Positions 27,468 to 36,735 of a stretch of DNA of 64,000 nucleotides are shown here, in pieces. The position numbers and the translations under genes are program-made. The notes below the pieces were generated by a model. The model did no database searches, had not been told where the DNA came from, and saw only the letters and a list, made by a program, of their open reading frames with translations. Position 1 is the first letter of the stretch, and each line of letters starts with the position of its first letter. Location: assembly GCA_947503155.1 (NCBI GenBank), contig CANNCL010000001.1, positions 682,001-746,000 of the forward strand. Direction: 5' to 3'. Source of the DNA: an uncultured Erythrobacter sp. (GTDB lineage Bacteria > Pseudomonadota > Alphaproteobacteria > Sphingomonadales > Sphingomonadaceae).

Positions 27468-28496
27468 ATGCGAACAATAGGACACGTCCCCTTGCCCGAT
27501 ACAGCATCCAAAGCCCGTTATGACGTCATCGCCATCGGCAACGCCATCGTCGACATCATCGCATCATGCGAAGATCAGGACATCACCGATCTCGGCCTCA
27601 ATCGCGGCGGCATGACCTTGCTCGATGCGGACGGTGCGGACCGGCTCTATGCGGGCATGGGTCCGGCGACGGAAACCTCAGGCGGATCGGCGGCCAACAC
27701 GCTGGCGGGCCTTGCGGAACTGGGCGCGAAATGCGCTTTTATTGGGCAGGTTGCCAAGGATCAGTTTGGCGACGTGTTCGCGCATGACATCCGTTCGGTT
27801 GGCATCGATTTCGACACGCCGATGCGGGATCAAGAGCCGCCAACAGGACGCTGCCTCATCTTTGTGACGCCCGATGGCGAGCGGACGATGAACACATTCC
27901 TGGGCGCGGGCCAATATCTGCCTGCCGCTGCTTTGGACGAAGACCTGATTGCCAGCGCCTCTGTGCTCTATCTCGAAGGGTATTTGTGGGACCCAGAGGA
28001 ACCACGCCGCGCGATGCGCCGCGCTATCGAGGTTGCGCGCGCCGCTGGCCGCAAAGTTGCCTTCACCGCCAGCGAAAGCTTCGTGATTGACCGCCACGGC
28101 GACGATTTCCGCGCCATGATCGACGGCGGGTTGATTGACATTCTGTTCGTCAATGAAAGCGAACTTGCGACCCTTACAGGCGAAGATGACTTCGACACCG
28201 GTTTCAAAGCCGTCGCAGCCAAAGTCCCCGTTCTGGTCGCGACATGCGGCGAAAACGGCGCCCATGCCAGTGCAGGCGGCGTGCGCGCACAGGTCAAAGC
28301 GCAAGCGGTTGCCAAAGTCGTCGACACAACCGGAGCAGGCGACCAATTCGCCGCCGGCTTCCTGTCCGGCCACGTCAAAGGCGAAGCGCTAGAGACCTGC
28401 CTAAAGCGCGGCGCGATCGCAGCAGCCGAGGTAATCTCCCATTACGGCCCGCGTCCCGGCACGGATATGCAGGCGTTAATGGCTGAAAAGCTGTGA
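27468..28496 (+). CDS. PfkB-family nucleoside kinase, likely adenosine kinase
   Basis: A 342-aa ribokinase-fold enzyme. The N-terminal signature is VIAIGNAIVDIIAS; GGSAANTLAGLAELG forms the substrate loop; VVDTTGAGDQFAAGFLSG is the catalytic anion-hole motif with the base Asp. The overall length and the early AIGNAIVD motif are typical of alphaproteobacterial adenosine kinases, which make AMP from adenosine; other nucleosides remain possible. Confidence 0.88.
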   Translation: MRTIGHVPLPDTASKARYDVIAIGNAIVDIIASCEDQDITDLGLNRGGMTLLDADGADRLYAGMGPATETSGGSAANTLAGLAELGAKCAFIGQVAKDQFGDVFAHDIRSVGIDFDTPMRDQEPPTGRCLIFVTPDGERTMNTFLGAGQYLPAAALDEDLIASASVLYLEGYLWDPEEPRRAMRRAIEVARAAGRKVAFTASESFVIDRHGDDFRAMIDGGLIDILFVNESELATLTGEDDFDTGFKAVAAKVPVLVATCGENGAHASAGGVRAQVKAQAVAKVVDTTGAGDQFAAGFLSGHVKGEALETCLKRGAIAAAEVISHYGPRPGTDMQALMAEKL

Positions 28497-28647
28497 GCGC
28501 CTGACACACCTGACACACTGTCTAGGGGTGAAAAAACCTTCGATTATTGGCGTGTGTTTTGATCGGTTTTTGCGATCAGAGCTGTTGCGTGCTGACAATG
28601 TGAAAGAGCAGGCTGCGCTATACGCTACGCTGCGGTGTGTAGGAAAA

Positions 28648-29013
28648 TCATGGCGCGGGCACGTAATCCCTGCGCCGCAATGTGATCATATAATCCGCGA
28701 CTTCGTCAACGTGATCGGGTTCAAGATCGAAATCCATCACTTCGGGATAATTGTGTGCATTAACGAGCCATGCGCGGATCGTTGCTTTGGTGACCCCGAG
28801 GCGATTGGCGATGGATTCAAAAGTGGGTGCGCGCGGATTGGGGGACTCGTAAGGCGACTCCACCCCGTGGCAGCCCCCGCAAGCGGCCTCAACAAAAGCA
28901 GAAGGCCCCGGTTGGGCCGCCAAATTGGAAGGCGCGTTTGACGTGGTCTGACAACCGGCCGTCACAGCGAGTGCGAACAAAACTGGGATTCGAGAGTGTT
29001 TGAGCGTCTCCAT
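28648..29013 (-). CDS. Small c-type cytochrome, lipoprotein-like
   Basis: A 121-aa exported protein. After an N-terminal hydrophobic signal (PVLFALAVTAGC, lipobox-like) comes one heme-binding motif CGGCH in EAACGGCHGVES. The distal methionine is probably in PEVMDFDLEP or DYMITLRR. The fold length fits class I cytochrome c. ATG 29013 has an AGAGG ribosome binding site. The redox partner is unknown. It lies downstream of purD on the same strand, 62 bases away. Confidence 0.85.
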   Translation of the reverse strand: METLKHSRIPVLFALAVTAGCQTTSNAPSNLAAQPGPSAFVEAACGGCHGVESPYESPNPRAPTFESIANRLGVTKATIRAWLVNAHNYPEVMDFDLEPDHVDEVADYMITLRRRDYVPAP

Positions 29014-29075
29014 AGGCCTCTTGTCGCGCATAAAGATGCGTTCTGCATTGACCCAGATCAATTTTCGCAAACAGT

Positions 29076-30350
29076 TCACCCCCCCTCCCGCGCGACCTCT
29101 TTCCAGCCAATATCACGCCGGCAGAACCCGCTCTCGAAACGCACCGCATCGACCGCTTCGTAAGCAGTTCGCTGTGCCTCGGTCACATTCGCTCCGCTGG
29201 CGGTGACGTTCAGCACCCGCCCGCCATTGGCGATCAGGCCGCCATCTGCGCCTATCTTAGTCCCGGCATGAAAGACCTTCGCTGCGCCTTCTTCTGCTGT
29301 GCCCAGATCAATTGCGCCGCCTTTTTCCGGCGTGCTGGGATAGCCCTTCGCCGCCATCACCACGGTTAGGGCGGTTTCCTCGGCAAATTCGGCGCTGACC
29401 CCCGCCAATTCGCCCTTTGCGCAGGCGAGCATGATTGCGGCCAAATCGCCTTGCAACCGCATCATCAACACTTGGCATTCCGGGTCGCCAAACCGGCAAT
29501 TATACTCGATCAATTGCGGGCCGGTTTCGGTCAGCATCAATCCGGCATAGAGGACACCGGAATAAGGCATTCCCTCTGCTGCCATCGCCGCGACGGTGGG
29601 TTTGATGATCGTCTCCATCGCCTGCGCTTGGAGAGCCGCGGTGAGCACCGGAGCCGGGGAATAGGCACCCATGCCGCCCGTATTGGGGCCGGTGTCACCT
29701 TCGCCGACCTGCTTGTGATCTTGTGCCGTGCCGAAAGGGATCACGTTTTCGCCATCGGTTAGCGCGAAGAAACTTGCCTCTTCGCCGCTCAGGAATTCTT
29801 CGATCACGACTTCTGCGCCCGCTTCACCAAACCCGCCGCCAAACATGTCGGCGAGCGCGGCTTCTGCGTCTTCGAGCGTTTCTGCGATCACCACGCCTTT
29901 GCCCGCGGCCAATCCGTCGGCTTTCAACACGTAAGGCGCGGTGAAGCGTTGCAGCGCGCGGTTTGCGTCATGCAGAGACGCCGTGCGGACATAGGCCCCG
30001 GTCGGGATATTCGCGCGCGCACACAGGTCTTTGGTGAAACCCTTGCTGCCCTCCAATTGCGCGGCCGCCCCCGAGGGGCCGAAGGCGGGGATGTCGGCGG
30101 CGCGCAAACTGTCGGCCAAACCGTCAACCAAGGGCGCCTCTGGCCCGATTACCACGAGCGCGATCTGGTGCGTTTTGCAAAACGCCGCCACGGCGCCGTG
30201 ATCGCCCGCATCGAGCGTGACGCATTCCGCTTCCTGTGCGATGCCCGGATTTCCGGGGGCGGCGTATAGCTTGGTCAAGCTAGGGGATTGCGCCAGCTTC
30301 CACGCTAACGCATGTTCGCGCCCTCCCGAACCCAAAAGCAGGATATTCAT
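29076..30350 (-). CDS. purD: Phosphoribosylamine-glycine ligase
   Basis: A 424-aa ATP-grasp enzyme making GAR, the second step of purine synthesis. N-terminal [22 protein letters not shown]-grasp loop [12 protein letters not shown], metal/ATP segment [10 protein letters not shown] and C-terminal [14 protein letters not shown] are all family signatures. Its start codon (30348-30350) overlaps the start codon of xseA on the other strand; each gene's ribosome binding site lies in the other's coding sequence (AAGGAG for purD). Confidence 0.97.
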   Translation of the reverse strand: MNILLLGSGGREHALAWKLAQSPSLTKLYAAPGNPGIAQEAECVTLDAGDHGAVAAFCKTHQIALVVIGPEAPLVDGLADSLRAADIPAFGPSGAAAQLEGSKGFTKDLCARANIPTGAYVRTASLHDANRALQRFTAPYVLKADGLAAGKGVVIAETLEDAEAALADMFGGGFGEAGAEVVIEEFLSGEEASFFALTDGENVIPFGTAQDHKQVGEGDTGPNTGGMGAYSPAPVLTAALQAQAMETIIKPTVAAMAAEGMPYSGVLYAGLMLTETGPQLIEYNCRFGDPECQVLMMRLQGDLAAIMLACAKGELAGVSAEFAEETALTVVMAAKGYPSTPEKGGAIDLGTAEEGAAKVFHAGTKIGADGGLIANGGRVLNVTASGANVTEAQRTAYEAVDAVRFESGFCRRDIGWKEVAREGG

Positions 30351-31836
30351 GGCGCGCGCTCCTTCCTCATCTTCAGATCAAGACGGGCTGGTAGCGCGAG
30401 AGCGGCAGGGCGACAACGCGGAACCGCTTTCGATCACCGAGATTTCGCAGATGCTCAAGCGGACCGTAGAGGACCGGTTTGGTTATGTGCGGCTGCGCGG
30501 GGAATTGTCAGGGGTGAAGCGCGCGGCGTCGGGACATATGTATTGCGCGCTGAAAGACGATAAATCCGTGCTGGACGGGGTGATGTGGCGCGGGAACACT
30601 GGGCGGCTGGCATTCGTGCCAGAGGATGGGCTGGAAGTGATCGCGACCGGCAAGCTGACGACCTATCCGGGGCGTTCGAAATACCAAGTCGTGATCGATT
30701 CGCTGGAGATTGCGGGCGAGGGGGCGCTGCTGGCGCTGCTGGAGAAAACGCGGGCGCGGTTGGAGGCAGAGGGGCTGTTTGCGCAGGGCCGGAAACGGCG
30801 TTTGCCTTACTTACCGCGCACGATCGGTGTCGTTACATCACCAACCGGATCGGTTATTCGCGATATTATCCACCGGCTGGCGGATCGCTTTCCCAGCCAT
30901 GTGATTGTCTGGCCGGTTCTTGTGCAAGGGCAGGGCGCGGCGGATCAAGTTGCGGGCGCTATACGCGGGTTTTCGGCGTTGGACGGGTCCGGCCCGGTTG
31001 CGCGGCCCGATGTTGTGATCGTGGCGCGCGGTGGCGGTTCGATCGAGGATCTGTGGAGTTTCAACGAAGAGAGCGTTGTTCGCGCGATTGCAGAATGTAC
31101 CATTCCGGTTATTTCTGCTGTGGGGCATGAGACTGATACGACACTGGCAGACTACGCCGCCGATCAGCGCGCACCCACCCCGACGGCGGCTGCGGAAATG
31201 GCGGTTCCGGTGCGCGCGGACCTTTCTGCGACGCTGGCCGATTTCGCCGCGCGGCAGCGGCGCGCGGTGCACCGCCCGGTGGAGCTTGGGCGCGAACGGT
31301 TGGAGGCGCGGATGCGCCGGATGCCGCGCGCCGAAACGCTGCTCCAACCGCAAGCGCAGAAATTGGATGATTTGGCGGAACGATTGCGCCGGGGGCTGAT
31401 GGACCGCGCGGGTAAAGGGCGCGAGGCATTGGCGGGTGCCGCGGCGCGGCTGTCCCCCCGAATACTAACCCGCGCCCATCAGGAACATACGCGCAGGCTC
31501 GCAAATATGCGGCTGGTCCCCGCTTTGATCGAGCGGCCATTGGCAGGGTCGCGGGAGCGGCTCGACGCCTTGGCGCGAATCGCCAGCCAGCTGCACCCAG
31601 AAAAACCGCTGGAGCGCGGCTATGCGATCGTGCGCGATACGCAGGGCAGGGCGCTGACGGGGAAAGCGCAGGCTCAGCGTGAGGCGGCGCTGACGCTGCA
31701 ATTCAAGGATGGTGAGCTGGGTGTCGGTGTGGGTTCAGCCATTGGTGATGCGCCGCCGCCCTCTCCTCCATCCAAACCCGTCAAAAAACCCCGCGCGGCC
31801 AAGCCATCAGCGCAGCAAGATGATTTATTCGGATAG
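30349..31836 (+). CDS. xseA: Exodeoxyribonuclease VII large subunit
   Basis: A 495-aa protein. N-terminal OB-fold begins [20 protein letters not shown]; the catalytic core has [16 protein letters not shown] and [20 protein letters not shown]. The C-terminal part is the long helical arm that binds several small XseB subunits. ATG 30349 has an AGGA ribosome binding site; the conserved region starts ~25 residues later. A Pro/Lys-rich tail ([18 protein letters not shown]) ends the protein. The small subunit is not in this window. Confidence 0.95.
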   Translation: MARAPSSSSDQDGLVARERQGDNAEPLSITEISQMLKRTVEDRFGYVRLRGELSGVKRAASGHMYCALKDDKSVLDGVMWRGNTGRLAFVPEDGLEVIATGKLTTYPGRSKYQVVIDSLEIAGEGALLALLEKTRARLEAEGLFAQGRKRRLPYLPRTIGVVTSPTGSVIRDIIHRLADRFPSHVIVWPVLVQGQGAADQVAGAIRGFSALDGSGPVARPDVVIVARGGGSIEDLWSFNEESVVRAIAECTIPVISAVGHETDTTLADYAADQRAPTPTAAAEMAVPVRADLSATLADFAARQRRAVHRPVELGRERLEARMRRMPRAETLLQPQAQKLDDLAERLRRGLMDRAGKGREALAGAAARLSPRILTRAHQEHTRRLANMRLVPALIERPLAGSRERLDALARIASQLHPEKPLERGYAIVRDTQGRALTGKAQAQREAALTLQFKDGELGVGVGSAIGDAPPPSPPSKPVKKPRAAKPSAQQDDLFG

Positions 31837-31859
31837 CATCCCGTGCTAAGAGCCTCTCT

Positions 31860-32063
31860 ATGTTGATGTCGACCAGCGATAAAGCCGCCAAACTCTATTA
31901 TGGCCCCTCAAATTTCCGTGTCTTGCGGCCGGGAAAGCATGTGCTGTGCGCAATGTCTGGCGAAGTGATTCCGCTTGAGGAATTGCGCTATTGGAGCGCG
32001 GAACATCAGGAAGCTTACGCCACAGCTGAGATCGCGACGCGCCGCCTGCTTGAAAGCGAATGA
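31860..32063 (+). CDS. DUF2093 family protein
   Basis: A 67-aa protein matching DUF2093: KLYYGPSNFRVLRPGKHVLCAMSG and IPLEELRYWSAEHQEAY (both read in part). Alphaproteobacterial genomes often carry this small gene near xseA; its function is unknown. Two in-frame ATGs (31860, 31866) are possible starts. The stop overlaps the next gene by four bases. Confidence 0.88.
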   Translation: MLMSTSDKAAKLYYGPSNFRVLRPGKHVLCAMSGEVIPLEELRYWSAEHQEAYATAEIATRRLLESE

Positions 32064-33052
32064 TTGGCCGAATGATGGGGTGGAGTGTATTCGCACCAGC
32101 AGCGCTCGGTTTTGCGGCTTTGGTCGGTTGCACCGGTAGTGAAGCCGCAGCGCCTGACACTGTGAGCGCCGCGCCTAACGCTGCCGCCCCTGCCGACCCT
32201 GAGACGCCTGAGGCGCTTGAGACCCCGCAAGCGATTGCAGTGGAACAGATGGTACCTGCACAAGCTGCGCCAGAACCGGCCCCGGCTCTGGTGCAAAACA
32301 CCCGCTTTTCTTACGCAGGCGAGTTGACCCAAGGCGGCTATATTCGCGGTCAAGCGCCTGACGATACGGTTCAGGCATCGCTTGGCGAACAGGTTCTGGA
32401 TATTGCCGAAGACGGCACGTTTTTCGCCGCGTTTGATCGCGATTCTGCGGGTATATTGGCGCTCTCGGCAACACTCAGCAGCGGGCAAATCATTCGCGAG
32501 AACATCACTGTTTCTCCGCGCGACTGGCAGATTGAGCGGGTCAATATTGCTCGCCGTCCGGGCGGCCCTAGCGCCAGTTTCATGGCTCGCCGCCGGCCAG
32601 AGCTAAACGCAATCGTCGCCTCCCGCGCAGTAGAAACAGGCGCGCAGGGTTGGAGCCAGGATTTCATCTGGCCGGTTACGGGGCGGATATCAGGACGCTT
32701 TGGTCGCCAGCGTATTTATCGCGGCGAACCCGGCAGCTATCACGGCGGGATCGACATCGCACCGGGTAACGGCGTGCCGTTTGTTTCGCCTGCTGACGGT
32801 GTTGTGGTTCTCGCGCGGACTGGCTTTAGCCTCGAAGGCGGCTTGATCATTATTGATCACGGACAAGGGCTAAACAGCGCGTTTCTCCACGCCAGCCGGA
32901 TCGTTGTTGAAGAAGGACAGGCGGTTACGCAGGGTCAGCATATCGGCAATGTGGGATCGACCGGCCGCGCCACGGGGCCGCATTTGCATTGGGGCCTCAA
33001 ATGGAAAGCGGCGCGGTTAGACCCGCTGCTTTTCGTTGGCCCGATGAATTAA
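32060..33052 (+). CDS. M23 (LytM-type) peptidase, lipoprotein
   Basis: A 330-aa exported protein with a lipobox (FAALVGC) and a long Ala/Pro/Glu linker (residues ~25-75). The C-terminal domain is M23: HGGIDIAPGNGVPFVSPADG gives the first zinc ligands (H, D) and TGPHLHWGLKW gives the HxH motif. Such enzymes cut peptidoglycan cross-bridges or, if inactive, activate amidases; here both zinc motifs look intact. It is coupled to the DUF2093 gene by an ATGA overlap. Confidence 0.92.
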   Translation: MIGRMMGWSVFAPAALGFAALVGCTGSEAAAPDTVSAAPNAAAPADPETPEALETPQAIAVEQMVPAQAAPEPAPALVQNTRFSYAGELTQGGYIRGQAPDDTVQASLGEQVLDIAEDGTFFAAFDRDSAGILALSATLSSGQIIRENITVSPRDWQIERVNIARRPGGPSASFMARRRPELNAIVASRAVETGAQGWSQDFIWPVTGRISGRFGRQRIYRGEPGSYHGGIDIAPGNGVPFVSPADGVVVLARTGFSLEGGLIIIDHGQGLNSAFLHASRIVVEEGQAVTQGQHIGNVGSTGRATGPHLHWGLKWKAARLDPLLFVGPMN

Positions 33053-33090
33053 TCCGGCATGACGGCGTAGGGCGGGGTAGCGGCGCGCAA

Positions 33091-34155
33091 ATGGCTCTTT
33101 CGTTCGGCCCTGCTCCGTTCCGTCTCGCCCTGATTTGCGCGATTGCGCTGGGTCTTGCGCCGGGAACTCTGCTGCGCACAAATTACGATCAACGCCCACA
33201 GGACATTGCAATCACCGTGACGCCGCTGTCCGAGCGTGAGGGTATCCGCGGAGAATTGGCGATCACCGGGGCATGGGAGCTTTCTGCATCCAGCCCGTTT
33301 TTCGGCGGCTTTTCCGCGCTGGTAAACTCTGGCGCAAACACAGAAACAGGCGCGCTGCTGGCTGGCAGTGATAAAGGATGGACGCTCGACATCCCCTTAG
33401 TATCGGGCGAACCGGTGCAAGCGGGCATGGAATTCATCTATTTCGCCACACGCCGCAATTCCTTCCGCGAAATGATCGATCTTGAGGCGATGGCGCGCGA
33501 TCCTGAGACCGGCACATTATGGACCGCTTATGAAGGGTTTAACGCTATCCAGCGCGACCGGATAGATGGCGAGAGTGCCAGAAGTGCGCCCACTCAGATG
33601 CGCGGCTGGAGCGCCAATTCCGGTCCGGAAGCTATGGCGCGATTGATGGATGGCCGGTTTATCATTCTTGCAGAAGGGCCGGGTTGGATAGCGGAGGCGG
33701 CAAGTGAAGGTTCAGGCCGCGAACGTGCAGAGCAAACAACCCGGCCCGGCCTGCTCTTTGCCAGCGATCCGATAGAGGCCAGCACGCCAACCGCATTTCG
33801 CGTATCGACCCCGCCCAATTACTCGCCCGTTGATGCCACCGCATTGCCCGATGGCTCCGTCCTGATCCTGCTGCGGCGGTTACAGATCAGCATCCCCGCG
33901 ACATTTGACGCCGCGATCATGCGCGCCGACCCCGGCGACATTGAGGAAGGCGGAGAATGGACTGGCGAGATTATTGCGAAGCTTGAAGGGCCGCTATTCG
34001 GAGAGAATTTCGAGGGCATCGCATATGTGCCAAACGCCGGATCAGGGCCAAACACCGGATCAGGGGCGGTCTATCTGATCTCTGACGATAATCTGTCGAT
34101 GTTTCAGCGCAGCTTGCTTGTCCGGTTGGAATGGCCGCAAGCGCCCGGCCCGTAA
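33091..34155 (+). CDS. Phytase-like esterase domain protein, exported
   Basis: A 354-aa protein with an N-terminal signal (LALICAIALGLAPG). The body has repeated beta-propeller-like strands: FFGGFSALVN, DLEAMARDPETGTLWTAYEG, NSGPEAMARLMDGRF and NFEGIAYVPN. This order matches the 'esterase-like activity of phytase' family. Substrate unknown. ATG 33091 follows the M23 gene by 38 bases on the same strand. A small internal repeat (AGSGPNTGSG) sits near the C-terminus. Confidence 0.8.
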   Translation: MALSFGPAPFRLALICAIALGLAPGTLLRTNYDQRPQDIAITVTPLSEREGIRGELAITGAWELSASSPFFGGFSALVNSGANTETGALLAGSDKGWTLDIPLVSGEPVQAGMEFIYFATRRNSFREMIDLEAMARDPETGTLWTAYEGFNAIQRDRIDGESARSAPTQMRGWSANSGPEAMARLMDGRFIILAEGPGWIAEAASEGSGRERAEQTTRPGLLFASDPIEASTPTAFRVSTPPNYSPVDATALPDGSVLILLRRLQISIPATFDAAIMRADPGDIEEGGEWTGEIIAKLEGPLFGENFEGIAYVPNAGSGPNTGSGAVYLISDDNLSMFQRSLLVRLEWPQAPGP

Positions 34156-34176
34156 TCGGCCAAATGGCAGGCACAC

Positions 34177-34211
34177 AAAAAGGGCGCGCGAATCAAATCG
34201 CACGCCCTTTT
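34177..34211. terminator. Bidirectional terminator between the esterase-like gene and rpmB
   Basis: AAAAAGGGCG.GCGAAT pairs with ATCGC.CGCCCTTTT around a short CAA loop, with A and T runs on either side. It can end the plus-strand gene at 34155 and the minus-strand rpmB at 34256. Confidence 0.9.
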
Positions 34212-34255
34212 GTAAGCAATCCGGCCCAAGCTAGCTTAGGGCCGCGACGCGCAAA

Positions 34256-34543
34256 TTAGGCAGCAGCGGCAGCTTTCTTAAGCTCGCGCTTCACTTTGAT
34301 CGCGCGGGCCGAAAGCTTTTCGTCCTTAGTTTTAAGGAGCCAGTTATCCAGGCCGCCATTATGCTCAACCGAACGCAGACCATTGGTCGACACGCGGAAT
34401 TTGAAGCTACGCTCCAGCTTCTCGCTGAGCAGGGTCACTTTCTGCAAGTTAGGCAGGAAGACGCGCTTGGTCTTGTTGTTAGCGTGGCTCACATTGTTGC
34501 CAGTCAGGCGACCTTTGCCGGTCAGTTCGCAAATACGCGACAT
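34256..34543 (-). CDS. rpmB: 50S ribosomal protein L28
   Basis: A 95-aa basic protein beginning [20 protein letters not shown], then [15 protein letters not shown] and [16 protein letters not shown], all standard for alphaproteobacterial L28. ATG 34543 is the family start; longer frames upstream are not supported. It is a single-gene unit with its own terminator at 34177-34211. The CXXC zinc form is not present here. Confidence 0.97.
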   Translation of the reverse strand: MSRICELTGKGRLTGNNVSHANNKTKRVFLPNLQKVTLLSEKLERSFKFRVSTNGLRSVEHNGGLDNWLLKTKDEKLSARAIKVKRELKKAAAAA

Positions 34544-34669
34544 GATATCTCTCGTTTGTTCAAATGGGCGGGCAACGGCCAAACGCGAATCGCTTGTAAA
34601 AGCGGTCCAATTGTTCGGGTGTCCCGGAAAGCGGCGCGGATAGCCTTGGGCGCAGTTCCAGTCAAGCAG

Positions 34670-34698
34670 AGTTGCAGGAGAGTTGCAGGAGAGTTGCG
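34670..34698. repeat. 11-bp tandem repeat upstream of tadA
   Basis: AGTTGCAGGAG occurs twice in tandem (34670-34680, 34681-34691), followed by a partial third copy (AGTTGCG). It lies 32 bases before the tadA start codon and contains GGAG-like sequence. Probably replication slippage; any regulatory role is unknown. Confidence 0.7.
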
Positions 34699-34729
34699 CC
34701 TTTGCCGCCCCGTCGGTAGCGCGGGCGGC

Positions 34730-35197
34730 ATGACAACCCCGCCTCTTACCTGGCCAATCCCCGCCCCGATGCAGCGCGCCCTTGCCGCCGCGCGCGAGGC
34801 CGCAGCAGCGGGGGAGGTGCCTGTGGGCGCAATTGTGGTCAAGGGTGACGCCGTAATCGCCGCCGCCGCCAATGCCACGCGTTCACCCCCGGACCCCACC
34901 GGCCACGCAGAAATTCGTGCCTTGCGCAGCGCGGCAGAGGCGCTGGGGCAAGAGCGCCTGACAGGGTGTGATTTGTATGTGACGCTGGAACCTTGCGCGA
35001 TGTGCGCAGGCGCGATTGCTCATGCCCGGATCGCGCGGCTGTATTATGCCGCGAGCGATCCAAAAGGCGGCGCGGTCGAACACGGCGCGCGGGTTTTCGA
35101 GCAAGAACAATGTTTGCACCGGCCCGAAGTGTATTCGGGCATGGGAGCGGACGAGGCGGCAGAATTGCTGCGCGCGTTTTTCAAGGAGCGGCGGTGA
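34730..35197 (+). CDS. tadA: tRNA-specific adenosine deaminase
   Basis: A 155-aa zinc deaminase that converts A34 to inosine in the tRNA-Arg(ACG) wobble position. The zinc site is TGHAEIRAL (His and the proton-shuttling Glu) with [12 protein letters not shown] (two Cys). [15 protein letters not shown] is the usual TadA segment. ATG 34730 gives the normal length; the frame is open further upstream across the tandem repeat but without family similarity. Confidence 0.95.
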   Translation: MTTPPLTWPIPAPMQRALAAAREAAAAGEVPVGAIVVKGDAVIAAAANATRSPPDPTGHAEIRALRSAAEALGQERLTGCDLYVTLEPCAMCAGAIAHARIARLYYAASDPKGGAVEHGARVFEQEQCLHRPEVYSGMGADEAAELLRAFFKERR

Positions 35198-35212
35198 AAT
35201 GGTGACGGCGTC

Positions 35213-35593
35213 ATGATCAAATTGATATTTTGTCTTCGCCGCAAGGACGGCATGTCGCGTGAGGAGTTTCAGACATATTGGTCTGAGCAACACGCCCCTT
35301 TGGTGGCGCAGCATCAGGAAGCTTTGGGTATCCGGCGCTATGTTCAGTCGCACACCCGCAGAACCGCTTTGGATGATGTGCTCAGCGCTTCTCGGCGGGG
35401 CGGGGCTGAGCAAGCGGCGCGCCCCTATGACGGTGTGGCAGAGCTTTGGTACGACAGCGCCGCCGCTATGGCTGCGAATGCCGCTCAACCCGCCGCGCAA
35501 GCTGCTGGTAAGGCTTTGTTGGAAGACGAAGCCAAGTTTATCGATCTGGCGAATTCTCCGATTTTCTTTTCCGAAGAGATCGAGATCATTTGA
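35213..35593 (+). CDS. EthD-domain protein
   Basis: A 126-aa dimeric alpha-beta barrel protein: MIKLIFCLRRKDGMSREEF and YWSEQHAPLVAQH are EthD signatures. EthD proteins are linked to degradation pathways, but their reactions are mostly unknown, and no oxygenase genes lie nearby. It starts 16 bases after tadA, so it may share a transcript. It ends five bases before the opposing RNase T2 gene. Confidence 0.87.
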   Translation: MIKLIFCLRRKDGMSREEFQTYWSEQHAPLVAQHQEALGIRRYVQSHTRRTALDDVLSASRRGGAEQAARPYDGVAELWYDSAAAMAANAAQPAAQAAGKALLEDEAKFIDLANSPIFFSEEIEII

Positions 35594-35597
35594 CGAT

Positions 35598-36311
35598 CTA
35601 AAGCCCGCGCCAAATCTGCGCTTGCCGTCCATCGCGCGCGCCGAACCGCCGCGCATCGCACCGCGTCGGCCGAAAACGCGGGCCGTAACACAGGCGGATT
35701 TCTTGCAACCAACCATCGCCGTTTAGCTTCACGCCGATCTGCGACGGGCTCCAGCCGTCATTCGCATCGGCCAAGGCCCGCCGGATGCGCCCTGCGGTTA
35801 GCCCATCCTCGCGGCTGATCCGGTCAAAATCGGGGATGCGCAGGCTGTCCCACAAGATGCGCGTCACGGCGAAATAGGTTTCGGGGCGGCGGGTCATACA
35901 GCTGCCATGCTTTGTCCATTGGCGCGCAATCAGGCGCGCGGATGGCATCATACACATATTCGCGCGGACCTCAGCCGGGGTGAGCGGCGCGTTTGCGGGG
36001 CACCATTGCGGCCATGTGCGGCTGCCCTGCGGCCACAGACCGTGAACAATCAGGCCAAACCGGCCATTGTCGCCCGAACATTGCGTCCTGTGTGCGCGGC
36101 TGTCTTCGCGGGTGCGGCAAAAGGCGGGCGACCAGCTGAGCGCGAGGGTGTAGCCGGTGGTCGGAACCACGCGCGGGGTTTCAGGCGCGATGCGCGGCAC
36201 GCTGCTGATTTGCGGCGCGCGGCATTGGTACGCTTGGGCGTTGGCGGCCGATGGCACGGCTGTAAATACAGCGAGGGCGAAGAGGCCGAGAACACTACGC
36301 TTCCAAAACAT
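35598..36311 (-). CDS. Ribonuclease T2 family protein, secreted
   Basis: A 237-aa exported RNase. The signal peptide (LGLFALAVFTAVPSAANA) ends in an AxA site. Catalytic motifs are CAS1 FGLIVHGLWPQ and CAS2 WTKHGSCM, both with the active-site histidines. Several cysteines (CRAP, QCSGD, WCPAN, SCM, LCYG, RCDAR) fit disulfides of the family. ATG 36311 overlaps the end of the upstream membrane-protein gene by 17 bases. It probably scavenges RNA in the periplasm or outside the cell. Confidence 0.93.
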   Translation of the reverse strand: MFWKRSVLGLFALAVFTAVPSAANAQAYQCRAPQISSVPRIAPETPRVVPTTGYTLALSWSPAFCRTREDSRAHRTQCSGDNGRFGLIVHGLWPQGSRTWPQWCPANAPLTPAEVRANMCMMPSARLIARQWTKHGSCMTRRPETYFAVTRILWDSLRIPDFDRISREDGLTAGRIRRALADANDGWSPSQIGVKLNGDGWLQEIRLCYGPRFRPTRCDARRFGARDGRQAQIWRGL

Positions 36312-36735
36312 CGTCGCTTTGCCTCTTGTCGAACCACCGGACCGCACTTGGCGTGAAGAGCAGGATGATCGCCAATAGCTGCAAAGCCGGGGCGGCCATT
36401 TCGAAAGTGTTGTAGCGCAGAGCATAGGGGACGTAACCCGGATTAATAATGTAAGGCCACAGGCGCAGCACGCCAAACAACACCACCAGCCAGCGTGCGA
36501 ACGGATTGGCGAGGAAATAGACCCAGACAATCGGGATTAGTGCGATGGTGAATGTCGAAAACAGCGCGATTGTAACGAGTTCTTCGCGGAGCATCATCCC
36601 GGTGTAGCTCCACAACATGCCCTGGGTCTCGAGTGGATCGATAAGTCCTCTGGCAAGCGAAACGCTCGCGGCGAGCAGGCATGTAGCCGCAAATAGTTTG
36701 ATCGAAAGCGGCCGCGGCCCTTGCGCCATCTTCAT
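36295..36735 (-). CDS. Four-helix membrane protein, unknown function
   Basis: A 146-aa protein with four likely membrane helices (AATCLLAASVSLARG; VTIALFSTFTIALIPIVWVYF; WLVVLFGVLRL; ALQLLAIILLF). ATG 36735 overlaps the nadC stop by four bases, making coupling with nadC likely. The family is not recognised; no catalytic motif. Confidence 0.68.
   Translation of the reverse strand: MKMAQGPRPLSIKLFAATCLLAASVSLARGLIDPLETQGMLWSYTGMMLREELVTIALFSTFTIALIPIVWVYFLANPFARWLVVLFGVLRLWPYIINPGYVPYALRYNTFEMAAPALQLLAIILLFTPSAVRWFDKRQSDDVLEA

Noticed and set aside
28528..28941. A plus-strand frame of 137 codons after the adenosine kinase
   Set aside because: It runs antisense through most of the cytochrome c gene, which has the better evidence (CGGCH, signal, ribosome binding site).
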